Source: SAR324 cluster bacterium
Lineage (GTDB): Bacteria; SAR324; NAC60-12
Reading direction: 5' to 3'
Assembly (NCBI GenBank): GCA_029245725.1
Contig: JAQWOT010000345.1
Location: 1-44,831 of the forward strand
Length of the DNA: 44,831 bases
Shown piece after piece: positions 1 to 9,644 of this stretch (the stretch's first letter is position 1; each line of letters opens with the position of its first letter). Under the pieces are notes generated by a model. That model did not search any database, was not told the DNA's origin, and saw nothing but the letters and a program-made list of their open reading frames with translations. The position numbers and the translations under genes are program-made.

Positions 1-992
1 GCCCTGACAGCCTCAGCGATCTTTTCTGGACTTGGAATGTAGAGATCCTCCAATACATCCGAAAATGGCGGCGGACAGTGCGGTGCCGTCACCATCTTCA
101 CTGGACCCTTCAACGAACCAAAGGCCTGCTCCGTCACCTGAGCACTAATGTCCGCTGCCATGCTGCAGCGTGGGTTCGACTCATCCACCACCACCAAGCG
201 ACCCGTGTTCTCCACGCTCTCGATGATCGTCTCCAAATCCAACGGTGAGGTTGTCCTTGGATCAATCACCTCACACTGGATCCCTTCCTTGGCCAACGCC
301 GATGCTGCTTCCATCGCCTTGTGAACCATCATCCCCATCGCCACTACCGTCACATCTCCCCCTTCCCGTACCACGTTGGCCTCATTGAACGGGATCGCAT
401 ACGATCCCTCTGGTACATCTCCCTTGAGACCATAGAGCGACTTGTGCTCACAGAAAATCACCGGATCATTGTCCCGGATCGACTGGATCATCAACCCCTT
501 GGCATCATACGGATTCGATGGAATCACCACCTTCAAACCAGGAATATGCGTGAAGACCGGATACAAGCACTGTGAGTGCTGAGAAGCTGCTCGTAAACCT
601 GCCCCAATCATCGTACGTACCACTAGCGGCGTCTCCGCCTTGCCACCAAACATGTACTTGAACTTCGCTGCCTGGTTGAAGATCTGATCAAAACAAACCC
701 CCATGAAGTCGATGAACATCAACTCCGCCACCGGGCGCATCCCACAGGCTGCCGCTCCCGCTGCTGCCCCAATGAAGGCCGACTCCGTGATCGGCGTGTC
801 CATGATTCGATCCCCCACCTGGGCATGCAGACCCTTGGTCACCCCAAGCACCCCACCCCAGGCATCAATCTCTCCTTCGGCTCCCATCCCACCAACATTG
901 TCCTCACCCATCGCAATCACCGTCTCATCGCGAGCCATCTCCTGGGCCAACGCCTCGTTGATTGCGTCCTTGAATGTTAACTCTCTGGCCAT
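1..992 (-). CDS. acoB: 2-oxo acid/acetoin dehydrogenase E1 beta subunit (partial at left edge)
   Basis: Minus-strand frame open from an ATG at 992 to the window edge, 330 codons with no stop, so the 3' end is just outside. It begins MARELTFKDAINEALAQEM and contains the conserved E1-beta stretches MGEDNVGG, TPITESAFIGAAAGAAACG, RPVAELMFIDF, HSQCLYPVFTHIPGLKVV and ENTGRLVVVDE. The family is usually about 325-335 residues, so it is almost complete. E1 beta pairs with E1 alpha to decarboxylate a 2-oxo acid, or acetoin, using thiamine diphosphate and pass the acyl group to the lipoyl E2. It lies 32 bp downstream of the E1 alpha gene on the same strand, so the two are probably co-transcribed; E2/E3 genes would be expected beyond the left edge. 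Whether the substrate is acetoin or pyruvate cannot be settled from E1 alone. Confidence 0.9.
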   Translation of the reverse strand, partial: MARELTFKDAINEALAQEMARDETVIAMGEDNVGGMGAEGEIDAWGGVLGVTKGLHAQVGDRIMDTPITESAFIGAAAGAAACGMRPVAELMFIDFMGVCFDQIFNQAAKFKYMFGGKAETPLVVRTMIGAGLRAASQHSQCLYPVFTHIPGLKVVIPSNPYDAKGLMIQSIRDNDPVIFCEHKSLYGLKGDVPEGSYAIPFNEANVVREGGDVTVVAMGMMVHKAMEAASALAKEGIQCEVIDPRTTSPLDLETIIESVENTGRLVVVDESNPRCSMAADISAQVTEQAFGSLKGPVKMVTAPHCPPPFSDVLEDLYIPSPEKIAEAVR

Positions 993-1024
993 GTCTTGTT
1001 CTCCTTTGTGTTGCCGTTCATCGT

Positions 1025-1996
1025 TCAGGGATAGCTTACGTAGACGTCGGTCATCAGGTCGACCGAGGTCGGCTTCGCTGAAGACTTCGCATGCGCTACC
1101 GAGGCTTCAATCTCTGCAGCCACTTCCTTGTCGATGGCATCCAGCTGCGCCTGGGTCAATAGCCCCTGCTCGGTCACTCGCTTGCTGAAGAGCATCAGAC
1201 AGTCCTTACTCTCCTTGACCTTCTTGACCTCATCCACCCCACGGTAGGTCTGGGCATCCCCTTCAAAGTGACCATAGTAGCGGTTGAGCTTGCACTCAAT
1301 CAGCGTCGGACCTCCCCCTTCACGGGCCCGCTTGATCGCTTCACCAGCCACCTCATAGACTGCAAAAAAATCGTGACCATCGACCACAACCCCTGGCATC
1401 CCAAAGGCTGCCGCACGGTCAGCGATGTTCTCACAGGAGACGGACCACTTGCTGCCGGTTGACTCGGCATAGCCATTGTTCTCGGCCACAAAGATGCAGG
1501 GCAGGTTCCAGACAGTAGCCAGGTTCAGGGACTCCAGCGTTGTCCCCTGGTTGGAGCCACCATCGCCAACAAAGGCGATCGCTACCCCACCGTTCTTGCG
1601 GAACTTGGCAGCCAGGCCAGCACCACAGATCAGTGGAGGTCCTGCGCCAACGATCCCGTTGGCCCCCATCATCCCTTTCTCCAAGTCAGCAATGTGCATC
1701 GATCCACCCTTGCCAGCACAGGTGCCATTGCGGCGACCGTAGATCTCCGACATCATCCCTTTGATCTCTACCCCCTTGGCGATGCAGTGTCCGTGACCAC
1801 GGTGGGTACTGGCGATGCGGTCTTCATCATTGAGGTGCATACAGAAGCCAACGGCAGAAGCCTCCTCGCCAGCGTAGAGGTGGACGAAGCCCGGGATCTC
1901 TCCCGTGGCAAACTCGTCGTGGACGCGGTCCTCAAAGACCCGGATTTGACGCATCTTTCGATACGCCTGCAGTAACTGTGTTTCGTTTAAGTTCAT
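1025..1996 (-). CDS. acoA: 2-oxo acid/acetoin dehydrogenase E1 alpha subunit
   Basis: 323 residues, full family length. The thiamine-diphosphate motif runs from GDGGSNQG to AENNGYA (GDG, about 28 residues, NN) in the middle of the protein, preceded by HRGHGHCIAKGV and GKGGSMHIADLEKGMMGANG, which are typical of the AcoA/PdhA group of short E1 alpha subunits. The MHIADLEKGM and ENNGYAESTG stretches resemble acetoin-dehydrogenase alpha chains more than pyruvate-dehydrogenase ones, so AcoA is the first choice. The ATG is preceded by AAGGGGG at good spacing. First gene of a minus-strand operon with the beta subunit; the 260 bp to its right separate it from a divergent ModF-like gene and must hold its promoter. 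Cytosolic. Confidence 0.9.
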   Translation of the reverse strand: MNLNETQLLQAYRKMRQIRVFEDRVHDEFATGEIPGFVHLYAGEEASAVGFCMHLNDEDRIASTHRGHGHCIAKGVEIKGMMSEIYGRRNGTCAGKGGSMHIADLEKGMMGANGIVGAGPPLICGAGLAAKFRKNGGVAIAFVGDGGSNQGTTLESLNLATVWNLPCIFVAENNGYAESTGSKWSVSCENIADRAAAFGMPGVVVDGHDFFAVYEVAGEAIKRAREGGGPTLIECKLNRYYGHFEGDAQTYRGVDEVKKVKESKDCLMLFSKRVTEQGLLTQAQLDAIDKEVAAEIEASVAHAKSSAKPTSVDLMTDVYVSYP

Positions 1997-2255
1997 ATCT
2001 TACCCCCTTGATGTTATTTGATGCCTACAGGTATCGGTGCAAAGTGAAGTGTTGAATTCATCAAGAACAAATATTAAAGATCTGATTGTCTGATAATATC
2101 AAATTTTCAAAAATATTTGCGTCCTGAAAAATTCGGCGTGATTATGGTGCAGGGCCTTGCCAAAAATCAACACTGAATTTTGAGTGCCAGGGATTTTTTT
2201 GCAATAACTAATTCAAACAGATTCTTGATTAATCTTCTTTGTGGAGTGTCTAAAC

Positions 2256-3773
2256 ATGCCTGATTTAGCAGAGGACAGCATCAATTGGTTTGAGATGAAA
2301 GGTATTGCTGTTCGACTACAGGGCAGAATTGTTTTGGAAAAAGTTGATTGGTCGTTTGAGAAAAAAGAGCACTGGGCAATCTTGGGTGGAAACGGGGCGG
2401 GAAAGTCTACAATCCTGCGGATTTTGGCGCAACAAATCTCCTATTGTAAGGGAACATTGCGCAGACATCCTGAATTGCAGGGAGTTACTCACCTCGGATG
2501 GGTTCACCTCAATCAACCTTTGAGACTACTTGCGCATGAGAAACTCAAGGATCGATGGGAAGAATATAGTGGTAAGGAGCAAAAGCAACAAACCATTCGA
2601 AGCATGTTCTCTGAGCATATGCTTGCTGAAAAGGAAAGTAAGGACTTGCTTCACCTTATGCAATTGGACTCAAAAATAGACCGTCCAATTCGTGGACTAT
2701 CCAATGGGGAATGGCGGAAACTCTTACTCTTTCAATCCCTGATCCTATTACCAAAGCTATTGATGCTGGACGAACCATTTGATGGTTTGGACAAGAATTC
2801 AAGCAAGGATTTTAAATCATTGCTCAGAGAATTGGTTCAACACTCCAAATTATCACTTATTCTTGTTAGTCATCGTCAAGATGAGTTGATCCCAGAAATT
2901 ACTGATGTGATGGGTTTGCGGAATGGGAAAATAGAATATTCAGGAAGGCGATCTTCTGTTCTTAATGAACCAAACTTGAAGAAACTTTACAGAAGTGAAA
3001 CCAAGTCCACCAACACCAGGAAATTCCAAAGCGGAATTATTGTTTCTAAATTTAGAAATATTGAAGATTCCTCAATTTCACCCGTTAAAATGGAAAATGT
3101 TCATCTCTATTTTCAGAGTCACACTGTCTTTAAAGATTTTTCTTGGACATGGCCACCCGGAGAGCATTGGCAAGTTGCTGGACCAAATGGTTCGGGGAAG
3201 TCATCTCTTGTAAAGTTGATAGTAGGGGAGCACCTTCAGGCTTACAGCAACAAAGTTTGGATTTTTGGAAAACGTAGGGGTTCTGGGGAGAACATTTGGG
3301 ATCTGCGCAAACGAATTGGGATGGTCACTCCCGAACTACAGATGAACTATCATAAAAAAATTACTGGCCGGAAAGTTGTTTATTCAGGTTTTAATGATTC
3401 AATTGGCTATTATGGAGCTATTTCGGAACAACAAAAAGAGACGGCTGAGAATTGGTTAAACCAATTTGATCTTTTCGAAATTGCGGAAAATTCCTTTTTG
3501 AACATGTCCTATGGCCAACAACGGTTGTTTTTATTGGCCCGTGCTATGGTCAAATCCCCAGAAATTCTATTACTTGATGAACCCTGCCAAGGACTTGATC
3601 CTTATCAAAGATCAGAATTAATTAATAATATCAATTTATTGGGTAAATCAAAGGCTACACAAATTCTTTACATCAGCCATCAGGTTGAGGACAAGTTAGA
3701 CTGTATTGGCGCAACAATTTTTTTACCTGATGGAAGAATCGAAAGGAATTTGTCAGCTTTTCAGAAATTTTAG
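2256..3773 (+). CDS. modF: ModF-like tandem ABC ATPase
   Basis: 505 residues with two ABC cassettes and no membrane segment. Cassette 1: Walker A GGNGAGKST, signature LSNGEWRK, Walker B LLMLDEPFDGLD. Cassette 2: Walker A GPNGSGKSS, signature MSYGQQRL, Walker B ILLLDEPCQGLD. The stretch PGEHWQVAGPNGSGKSS, then YSNKVWIFGKRRGSGENIWD and YSGFNDSIG, matches the C-terminal half of ModF/PhrA (about 490 residues in Escherichia coli). ModF is a double-ATPase protein usually found with molybdate transport genes, with an unclear role. No mod gene or molybdopterin gene lies nearby. Start: GGAG at 2243-2246 is a ribosome site for the ATG at 2256; the upstream GTG at 2241 overlaps that site and was not used. 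Confidence 0.85.
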   Translation: MPDLAEDSINWFEMKGIAVRLQGRIVLEKVDWSFEKKEHWAILGGNGAGKSTILRILAQQISYCKGTLRRHPELQGVTHLGWVHLNQPLRLLAHEKLKDRWEEYSGKEQKQQTIRSMFSEHMLAEKESKDLLHLMQLDSKIDRPIRGLSNGEWRKLLLFQSLILLPKLLMLDEPFDGLDKNSSKDFKSLLRELVQHSKLSLILVSHRQDELIPEITDVMGLRNGKIEYSGRRSSVLNEPNLKKLYRSETKSTNTRKFQSGIIVSKFRNIEDSSISPVKMENVHLYFQSHTVFKDFSWTWPPGEHWQVAGPNGSGKSSLVKLIVGEHLQAYSNKVWIFGKRRGSGENIWDLRKRIGMVTPELQMNYHKKITGRKVVYSGFNDSIGYYGAISEQQKETAENWLNQFDLFEIAENSFLNMSYGQQRLFLLARAMVKSPEILLLDEPCQGLDPYQRSELINNINLLGKSKATQILYISHQVEDKLDCIGATIFLPDGRIERNLSAFQKF

Positions 3774-3884
3774 TTTCATAATAGTTACAAATTTATCTAA
3801 TTTTGTCTTGACTGACAGCCAGGCTTGTTATTACAACTTTTTAAAAAAGAGACTTAATGATTTAAATTAGCCCTAATAATAAAA

Positions 3885-5063
3885 ATGAATTCAAAAGTTG
3901 ATCGCCCAGAAAACTTTGATGAGTCGGTCTCACATATTCCAATTGAAACTTGGTTTCAACTCTTACAAATGGGGAGTTGGAAATTAAACCTCCGCAACAA
4001 AAAACTCATTTGTTCCCTTGAAACTCTAGATCTCCTTGGCTTCCCGAAAAGTCATCAGATAACTTTGGACGTATGGCTGGGCCTTGTTCATTCAGACGAC
4101 CTCCAGCGATTCAAGCAATTTATGAAACCGGAAGAAGGATCTTCAAAGAGAGAGTTGGATTTTCAGATTCATCATCCTAAGAAATCAATCATCTGGCTCC
4201 GTGCAGTTGCTGAATTGAGCTTCGATCTGGAAGCAAAACCCTTTGAATTCCTTGGGGTTGTTTCTGATATTACTGCTCAGAAAGAAAAGGTACTGAAAGC
4301 TACTGATTCACTGCGTGAAGAATTAACCCACGCACACAAGGCCATAAAATCATCAAACAGATTAGCAACGATTGGAGAAGCCAGTGCATCATTGGCGCAC
4401 GAACTTAAGACACCATTGAGTGTTTTAATGACACAACTGCATAATCTGAACATCCAGCGTCAGCTTAACAGACTAGGAGAAAAAGAACTTGATGAGCATA
4501 TTTTATCAATGACAACTGTCACTGAGGGATTACTCAATAGGTTAAGGCTGATGCAGGAAATGACTCATGTTGGAAAAACTGGATTGGGACCTTGTTGTGT
4601 GGGGGAAGTTCTGAAGGGTGTTAAATCTTTGATTGGACCTACCCTAGAAGACAGGGGATTCAAAATGATGGTAGATTTGCCCAAGCAGTTACCATTGATC
4701 AGGACAAACAGGAGCCAACTTGAGCAGGTCCTTCTAATTCTCTGCAACAATGCGGTTGACGCACTGAAGCATGCACCCAAGCCGTCTCTTGTATTGATTT
4801 TCTCTATGGAAGAACAATTCGCAAAAATAGAAGTCATAGATAATGGCCTTGGCATGAATGAAACCACCATATCCAATATTTTCAGCCCATTCTTTACAAC
4901 AAAAAAACGAGGTCAAGGAACAGGACTCGGCCTTTCAATCGCCAAGAAAATCATAGAAGAACACAATGGACAAATATCTGTCAAAAGTTCACTTGGGTTG
5001 GGAACCACTTTCACGATCAGATTACGCTTAGCAGAAAAAATTTCTAGGAAAGTGGCCTGCTAA
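3885..5063 (+). CDS. soluble PAS-domain sensor histidine kinase
   Basis: 392 residues. Order: PAS fold about 25-130 ending in LGVVSDIT, a helical linker, HisKA with H-box ASLAHELKTPL (phospho-acceptor His172), then HATPase_c with N-box CNNAVDAL (Asn288-289), G1 DNGLGM (319-324), F-box FSPFFTT and G2 GTGLGL (345-350). All residues for autophosphorylation are present. No signal peptide or transmembrane segment is visible, so it senses in the cytoplasm. No response regulator is adjacent, so it is an orphan kinase whose partner is elsewhere. The ATG at 3885 has only a weak ribosome site in an A-rich leader; no better in-frame start was seen. Its end faces the convergent small gene at 5119. Confidence 0.9.
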   Translation: MNSKVDRPENFDESVSHIPIETWFQLLQMGSWKLNLRNKKLICSLETLDLLGFPKSHQITLDVWLGLVHSDDLQRFKQFMKPEEGSSKRELDFQIHHPKKSIIWLRAVAELSFDLEAKPFEFLGVVSDITAQKEKVLKATDSLREELTHAHKAIKSSNRLATIGEASASLAHELKTPLSVLMTQLHNLNIQRQLNRLGEKELDEHILSMTTVTEGLLNRLRLMQEMTHVGKTGLGPCCVGEVLKGVKSLIGPTLEDRGFKMMVDLPKQLPLIRTNRSQLEQVLLILCNNAVDALKHAPKPSLVLIFSMEEQFAKIEVIDNGLGMNETTISNIFSPFFTTKKRGQGTGLGLSIAKKIIEEHNGQISVKSSLGLGTTFTIRLRLAEKISRKVAC

Positions 5064-5118
5064 CCATACCCCCCGGTTGAATCATCCTTTCTCTCAAAAA
5101 TCCTCCACACACTGGTTT

Positions 5119-5343
5119 TCAGAACCATCGAAACATTCCAATTATTCCAGCTGAAGCGTAAAATAATTGGAGTATCAAGATCCCACGATGGCCTCCCCAA
5201 TAAGCCCAGACGCCAATCAAGAATGAAGAAATCAACAACAATGCAAACCCAACGAATTCAGCACCAATATTCAAAGCCACCAAAAGCGAATACAAAATTG
5301 CGGTGATCACACCCAACCATTCGAAGAGTTTTGATCGATCCAT
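5119..5343 (-). CDS. small multi-pass membrane protein of unknown function
   Basis: 74 residues, almost wholly hydrophobic, with about three short membrane spans: roughly 8-25, 30-49 and 54-72. Features: MDRSKLFEWLG start, a GVWAYWGGHRG loop and a C-terminal LQLFYASAGIIGMFRWF. The pattern (short N-terminal amphipathic piece, three helices, terminal WxF) resembles small uncharacterised inner-membrane families such as CBU_0592-like proteins, but the match is too loose to name. It is convergent with the histidine kinase (56 bp between stops). Hydrophobicity and uninterrupted length support a real gene; function unknown. Confidence 0.6.
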   Translation of the reverse strand: MDRSKLFEWLGVITAILYSLLVALNIGAEFVGFALLLISSFLIGVWAYWGGHRGILILQLFYASAGIIGMFRWF

Positions 5344-5549
5344 GTTTTTAAATCTTAAATTTTTGTGATGACTTCCAGCAAACTTCTACAGGATTGATTC
5401 ATTTAGATAGACCCCTACCGCTACAGATTTCTTCTAGGTAATCCTTTTTCCTGCCAAAGCACTTGCCCCAATAAAGCCAATCTGGCAACGTGAACTAATC
5501 GAGCTTAAACAGAGCAACTTACAATTTCCCAATCTAAAGCTAGGACAAA

Positions 5550-6560
5550 ATGGGGCTGCTGATCAATGGACAATGGCATGACCAATGGTACGAAACAAAA
5601 TCCAACAAGGGTCACTTTATTAGGGAGGATACCCAATTCCGAAACTGGGTTACCAGTGATGGAAGACCCAGTCCCAACAGAACAAAAGGTTTTCCAGCGC
5701 AGGCAGGAAGGTATCATCTTTACGTTTCAGGTGCATGTCCTTGGGCACATCGAACATTGATTTTTCGACAATTAAAACACCTAGAGAAATTGATTGGGGT
5801 TTCAGTGGTTCATCCACATATGCTTCAAAGTGGTTGGGAGTTTCGGAAAGCAGCTGAAGATTATAGATTTATGGATCATCTATATGGATTGCCTTGCTTG
5901 CACAGTCTATATACGAAATGTGATCCTGAATATACTGGGCGGGTGACAGTCCCAGTTTTATGGGATAAAGAGACCCAGCAGATTGTCAGCAACGAATCCT
6001 CTGAAATTATTCGAATGTTCAACTCTTCTTTCAATGAGTTGACAGGAAATCATGAGGACTACTACCCGATCGAGAATCAACAAGAAATCGATGAGTGGAA
6101 TGATTTAATCTATAGAACTTTCAATAACGGAGTCTACAGGTGTGGATTTGCCACCACTCAGACTGCTTATGCAGAGTCCTTCGTTGAACTTTTTGAAACA
6201 CTCGACCACATTGAAGAGCACTTGGCAGACAATACTTACCTTTGTGGAAGCAAACTAACTGAAGCTGACTGGCGCTTATTCCCTACACTGATCAGATTTG
6301 ATCCTGTCTATCACGGCCATTTCAAATGCAACCAACGCAGGATAAAAGACTATCCACGTTTGTTTGGCTACACTCGAAGATTATTACATTATCCTGGAAT
6401 TCTTGAGACAGTAGACCTCTGGCAAATTCAACAACACTATTACTTCAGTCATGAAACAATAAATCCCAGTCGAGTAGTACCGCTCGGTCCAGATATGCAA
6501 GCCTATGCTAAGCCCACAGTAGATGAGTCTGCAGCTTCAGAAGAAAACCCTAGCCAGTAA
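5550..6560 (+). CDS. yqjG: glutathionyl-hydroquinone reductase (GST xi class, YqjG-like)
   Basis: 336 residues, close to the 328 of Escherichia coli YqjG. The thioredoxin-fold N-domain carries GRYHLYVSGACPWAHRTL, with catalytic Cys63 in the CPWAH motif, the hallmark of S-glutathionyl-hydroquinone reductases (YqjG, PcpF, ECM4). The C-terminal helical GST domain includes the family stretch NNGVYRCGFATTQTAY. Known reaction: it reduces glutathionyl-hydroquinones to hydroquinone with a second glutathione, giving GSSG. Cytosolic. AGGA lies a few bases upstream of the ATG. The next gene starts 10 bp after its stop on the same strand, but their relation is unclear. Implies a glutathione-using organism. 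Confidence 0.92.
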   Translation: MGLLINGQWHDQWYETKSNKGHFIREDTQFRNWVTSDGRPSPNRTKGFPAQAGRYHLYVSGACPWAHRTLIFRQLKHLEKLIGVSVVHPHMLQSGWEFRKAAEDYRFMDHLYGLPCLHSLYTKCDPEYTGRVTVPVLWDKETQQIVSNESSEIIRMFNSSFNELTGNHEDYYPIENQQEIDEWNDLIYRTFNNGVYRCGFATTQTAYAESFVELFETLDHIEEHLADNTYLCGSKLTEADWRLFPTLIRFDPVYHGHFKCNQRRIKDYPRLFGYTRRLLHYPGILETVDLWQIQQHYYFSHETINPSRVVPLGPDMQAYAKPTVDESAASEENPSQ

Positions 6561-6570
6561 TCTCTGCAAA

Positions 6571-8712
6571 ATGACGAATCAATTTAATTTATTGAAAAAA
6601 ATCTTAAATTCTGTGACCCCTTCGATCGCGATTGCTTGTGTCATAGCAACCATCTTTGCTGAAGAAAATGTATTTGCTCAGTCAACCGACTGCGACTTCC
6701 GCCAATCACAACTGCAGCAATCGATGCCTCCAAGGGGAAAACGTTTGGTGTTAAATGCCTTGGAAGAGTGGCCACAGGAAATAGCGGGAAGAGGTACCGA
6801 TACTGAGGAGGCAATTCGAAGGGCACAGGAACGAATTGCTGAAGCTATTTTTCTCAGAGTCGAGTCAATCACTAGCAATCAGATGAAACTGAAAGTCAAC
6901 GATGGTGATGAGAATTTCATAGAAGAATCGACTCAACGAATCCGCACCTCTAGTAGAATCGATATACCACTACCACCACCAGAGATCTTACGTTGCACTG
7001 ATGAAACAATTTTAGTGATCTACCCACTGACGATTGGCCAGTTAGCCGAGCCTTCGGTTCAATACTCAAAGGATGTAGCAGCTTTAATGGATGAAGCTTC
7101 CAAAGCATCATCTGGCCAAACCCTACTTGAAAGATTATTTGGCCAATCTGGTCCTGATGCAGTCGATTTCAGCCGACTCTTAAGAGCATATCGTAGCGCA
7201 TTGCTGGTTGAACAGCGATCACGATATAGTGATGCTGCGCTGCAGCTAGCAAAATTAAAAAGCATACCCGCCAGCAGTGAAATTCGCAGTGAATTGGATC
7301 CGCTACTTTCAAAATTGAATCTAACCTACAGACCTAATCCAGTTCGCTTAATTCCAGCCTCCAGTAATGCAAGTTATCGCTTTGAGAGCCCTCTGCAATT
7401 AGATTTAACCTTCAAAGAGGAACCGCTTCCCGATGTTCCTTTGAGACTCAGATTCACATCCAGAAAAAGAGAGCTTGAACAACTGAACACTATTTCAACA
7501 AGTGGAAATCTTCGCTTGAGTGAGATTCCTATTCAGGTAACTCAAGGTGGAAAGGGACTTAAGCAACAATCCCAATTGGATGAAACCTGCCCATCTACGT
7601 TGAATGTCCAATTGGATTTGGGACCCGAGGCCCAAACACCGCTAGAGTTGGCAAACATTGAACTAGATTGCGTTCCCTTATCTAAGCTGGAATTCAATAA
7701 ATCAGCTCGGATCAATACTATGGATGCATGGAAGAATTACCTAGAGCGTTTTCCTGATTCTCCTCAACAGATTGAAGCAGTTCAAGGGTTGGCTAAAATC
7801 CAGCTAATCTTAGTAGAAGATCAATTAGCAGAGAAGGAGTTCAAGAAAAGAGAGTTGATGGCACTCCGTGAGTATCAGATGGTTGCAACTTTAAACGAAC
7901 AAGTCGAAGAAACCATTAACCGTCTGAGTAGAGAAATTGAGGAACTAACAGCAATTCTTTTGGACGACCCTTTGGCTGAGGACATATTTGTATTGGAAAT
8001 GAGAAGCGTGGCTAATCCGCGTTTTTACATTCATCCTGAATTACGAATTGCAACAGACGAAGGTCGTGAAGAGCGCTTCAGTCTGAGGCGTCTGGTCTTG
8101 GGAATGGGCCAAGAAGAGGGAGCATTTGGGGGCCTCATTGACCTTCGTTATGACCCATCATGGAAGCAGCCAGTCAGGGAGCTTCAATTCAGTGGCCAAT
8201 TTAGGGCATGGGGAAACCGAAGTACTCCATTGGCCCTAGCCCTTGGGGGAACTTACCTGAGCTATGCCGAAGACTATGAACTCCTTAGCGAAGGTCCCTA
8301 CAAAGGAGTTGAAAAAGATGGTGAAAGTAAATTTTCACCAATCGTTGATGAATGGGAGATCTACGCAGTTGGAATTGTAAAATTTCCCAGCAGAAATAGT
8401 TTCATCCATGTTTTTCTGGGTTCAACACAAATTCAGGGAGCATTTCAGTATTTCCTGAAAGCTCCAAGCTTTGCGCTAATCTCGGAAGCTAAGTGGAGAT
8501 ACAAGGATTACAAGATTGATCCTCGTCCCACTGACTCAACTGTCAACAACGATTTAAAGGAGCGCGAAAAACAGGTTGAGCTCCAACAACGTGATTTTCG
8601 TTTTGGCTTCAAGTTTGGCAATACCATCGCTAACCGAGTCAATGTACAAACTCGTGTCTGGTACAGCACCCAAGAAGAAAAACTTTTGCTTGGCATTGGA
8701 TCAAGTTTCTAA
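6571..8712 (+). CDS. secreted protein with predicted outer-membrane barrel C-terminus, unknown function
   Basis: 713 residues from ATG 6571. A signal peptide is clear: Lys-Lys near residue 9, hydrophobic core about 14-30, cleavage after NVFA. Residues about 40-130 hold a helix with RRAQERIAEAIF followed by SSRIDIP and a strand-rich piece, reminiscent of LPP20-type envelope proteins that start with a repeated-Ala/Arg helix. The middle is helical, with a TPR-like LERFPDSPQQIEAVQGLAKI and a long charged helix near 430-480. From about 500 the sequence alternates strand-like and turn-like segments and ends in GIGSSF with terminal Phe, as outer-membrane barrels do. An in-frame ATG at 6523 would overlap the previous gene and bury the signal peptide, so 6571 was preferred. 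No family recognised. Confidence 0.65.
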   Translation: MTNQFNLLKKILNSVTPSIAIACVIATIFAEENVFAQSTDCDFRQSQLQQSMPPRGKRLVLNALEEWPQEIAGRGTDTEEAIRRAQERIAEAIFLRVESITSNQMKLKVNDGDENFIEESTQRIRTSSRIDIPLPPPEILRCTDETILVIYPLTIGQLAEPSVQYSKDVAALMDEASKASSGQTLLERLFGQSGPDAVDFSRLLRAYRSALLVEQRSRYSDAALQLAKLKSIPASSEIRSELDPLLSKLNLTYRPNPVRLIPASSNASYRFESPLQLDLTFKEEPLPDVPLRLRFTSRKRELEQLNTISTSGNLRLSEIPIQVTQGGKGLKQQSQLDETCPSTLNVQLDLGPEAQTPLELANIELDCVPLSKLEFNKSARINTMDAWKNYLERFPDSPQQIEAVQGLAKIQLILVEDQLAEKEFKKRELMALREYQMVATLNEQVEETINRLSREIEELTAILLDDPLAEDIFVLEMRSVANPRFYIHPELRIATDEGREERFSLRRLVLGMGQEEGAFGGLIDLRYDPSWKQPVRELQFSGQFRAWGNRSTPLALALGGTYLSYAEDYELLSEGPYKGVEKDGESKFSPIVDEWEIYAVGIVKFPSRNSFIHVFLGSTQIQGAFQYFLKAPSFALISEAKWRYKDYKIDPRPTDSTVNNDLKEREKQVELQQRDFRFGFKFGNTIANRVNVQTRVWYSTQEEKLLLGIGSSF

Positions 8713-8852
8713 AATCAGAATATGTGACGGTCAGTGGGATCAAAAAGATAATTTCAATTCTGGGAAATCGAGGATCGATACCTTTAAAAACCTGAATAAT
8801 TGATCCTGAAAATTAAATCGGTCTATCAATCATAATTTTATACAGAATCTCT

Positions 8853-9635
8853 ATGCCCCGCTTTAATGCTAATTTGTCAATGATGTTCCATGAACATGAT
8901 TTTCTTGATCGTTTTGGAGCTGCAGCAAACGCAGGTTTCCAGGGAGTTGAGTTCCTCTTTCCCTACGCATATTCACCTTCTGATCTAAAAGAAGCCCTTG
9001 AAGCGAATCAATTAACTCAAGTGCTCTTTAATCTTCCTCCAGGAGATTGGGAGAAAGGGGAGAGAGGAATGTGTTGTCACCCAAATCGTCAAAACGAATT
9101 TCGTGAAAGTGTTGAGATCGCTCTTGAATACGCTAAAGGTCTTGGATGCCAGCAAATTCATGCTATGGCTGGTATCAAGCCAGAAGATGTTCCTTGGGAA
9201 GCTCTTTTAGAAACCTATGCAGAAAATCTCAAATACGCTTCTCAACTTTGTGAACAAAAGAATGTTAGATTGCTGATTGAAGCAATCAATTCTCGAGACA
9301 TGCCTGGATATTTCTTGAACAAATCTGCTCAAGCAATCTCAGTGATTGAGAAAGTGGCATCTGCGAATCTTTGGTTTCAGTATGATATTTACCACATGCA
9401 AATCATGGAAGGAGATTTATCACCCACAATCACTGAACTCCTTCCCAGGATCGCTCACTTTCAAATTGCTGATACTCCAGGGCGTCATGAACCAGGCACT
9501 GGTGAGATCAACTACCCATTCCTCTTTTCAAAACTTGATGAACTGGGATATGAAGGTTGGGTTGGTTGCGAATATAGGCCGATCTCGGGAACTCTTGAGG
9601 GACTGAGTTGGGCATCATGTTGGTTAAGCAAATGA
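8853..9635 (+). CDS. hyi: hydroxypyruvate isomerase
   Basis: 260 residues, AP-endonuclease-2/xylose-isomerase-like TIM barrel. Begins MPRFNANLSMMFHEHDFLDR, and has the Hyi landmarks NLPPGDWEKGERG, LLIEAINSRDMPG, QYDIYHMQIMEGD, QIADTPGRHEPGTGEINY and WVGCEYRP. Glu143 and Glu240 fall at the positions of the catalytic glutamates of Escherichia coli Hyi (258 residues). The enzyme interconverts hydroxypyruvate and tartronate semialdehyde. It is followed 48 bp later by a glycerate 2-kinase on the same strand; the missing reductase step to glycerate would have to be encoded elsewhere. Related OtnI (2-oxo-tetronate isomerase) is a possible alternative, but no tetronate genes are nearby. Confidence 0.87.
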   Translation: MPRFNANLSMMFHEHDFLDRFGAAANAGFQGVEFLFPYAYSPSDLKEALEANQLTQVLFNLPPGDWEKGERGMCCHPNRQNEFRESVEIALEYAKGLGCQQIHAMAGIKPEDVPWEALLETYAENLKYASQLCEQKNVRLLIEAINSRDMPGYFLNKSAQAISVIEKVASANLWFQYDIYHMQIMEGDLSPTITELLPRIAHFQIADTPGRHEPGTGEINYPFLFSKLDELGYEGWVGCEYRPISGTLEGLSWASCWLSK

Positions 9636-9644
9636 ATAATTTCA

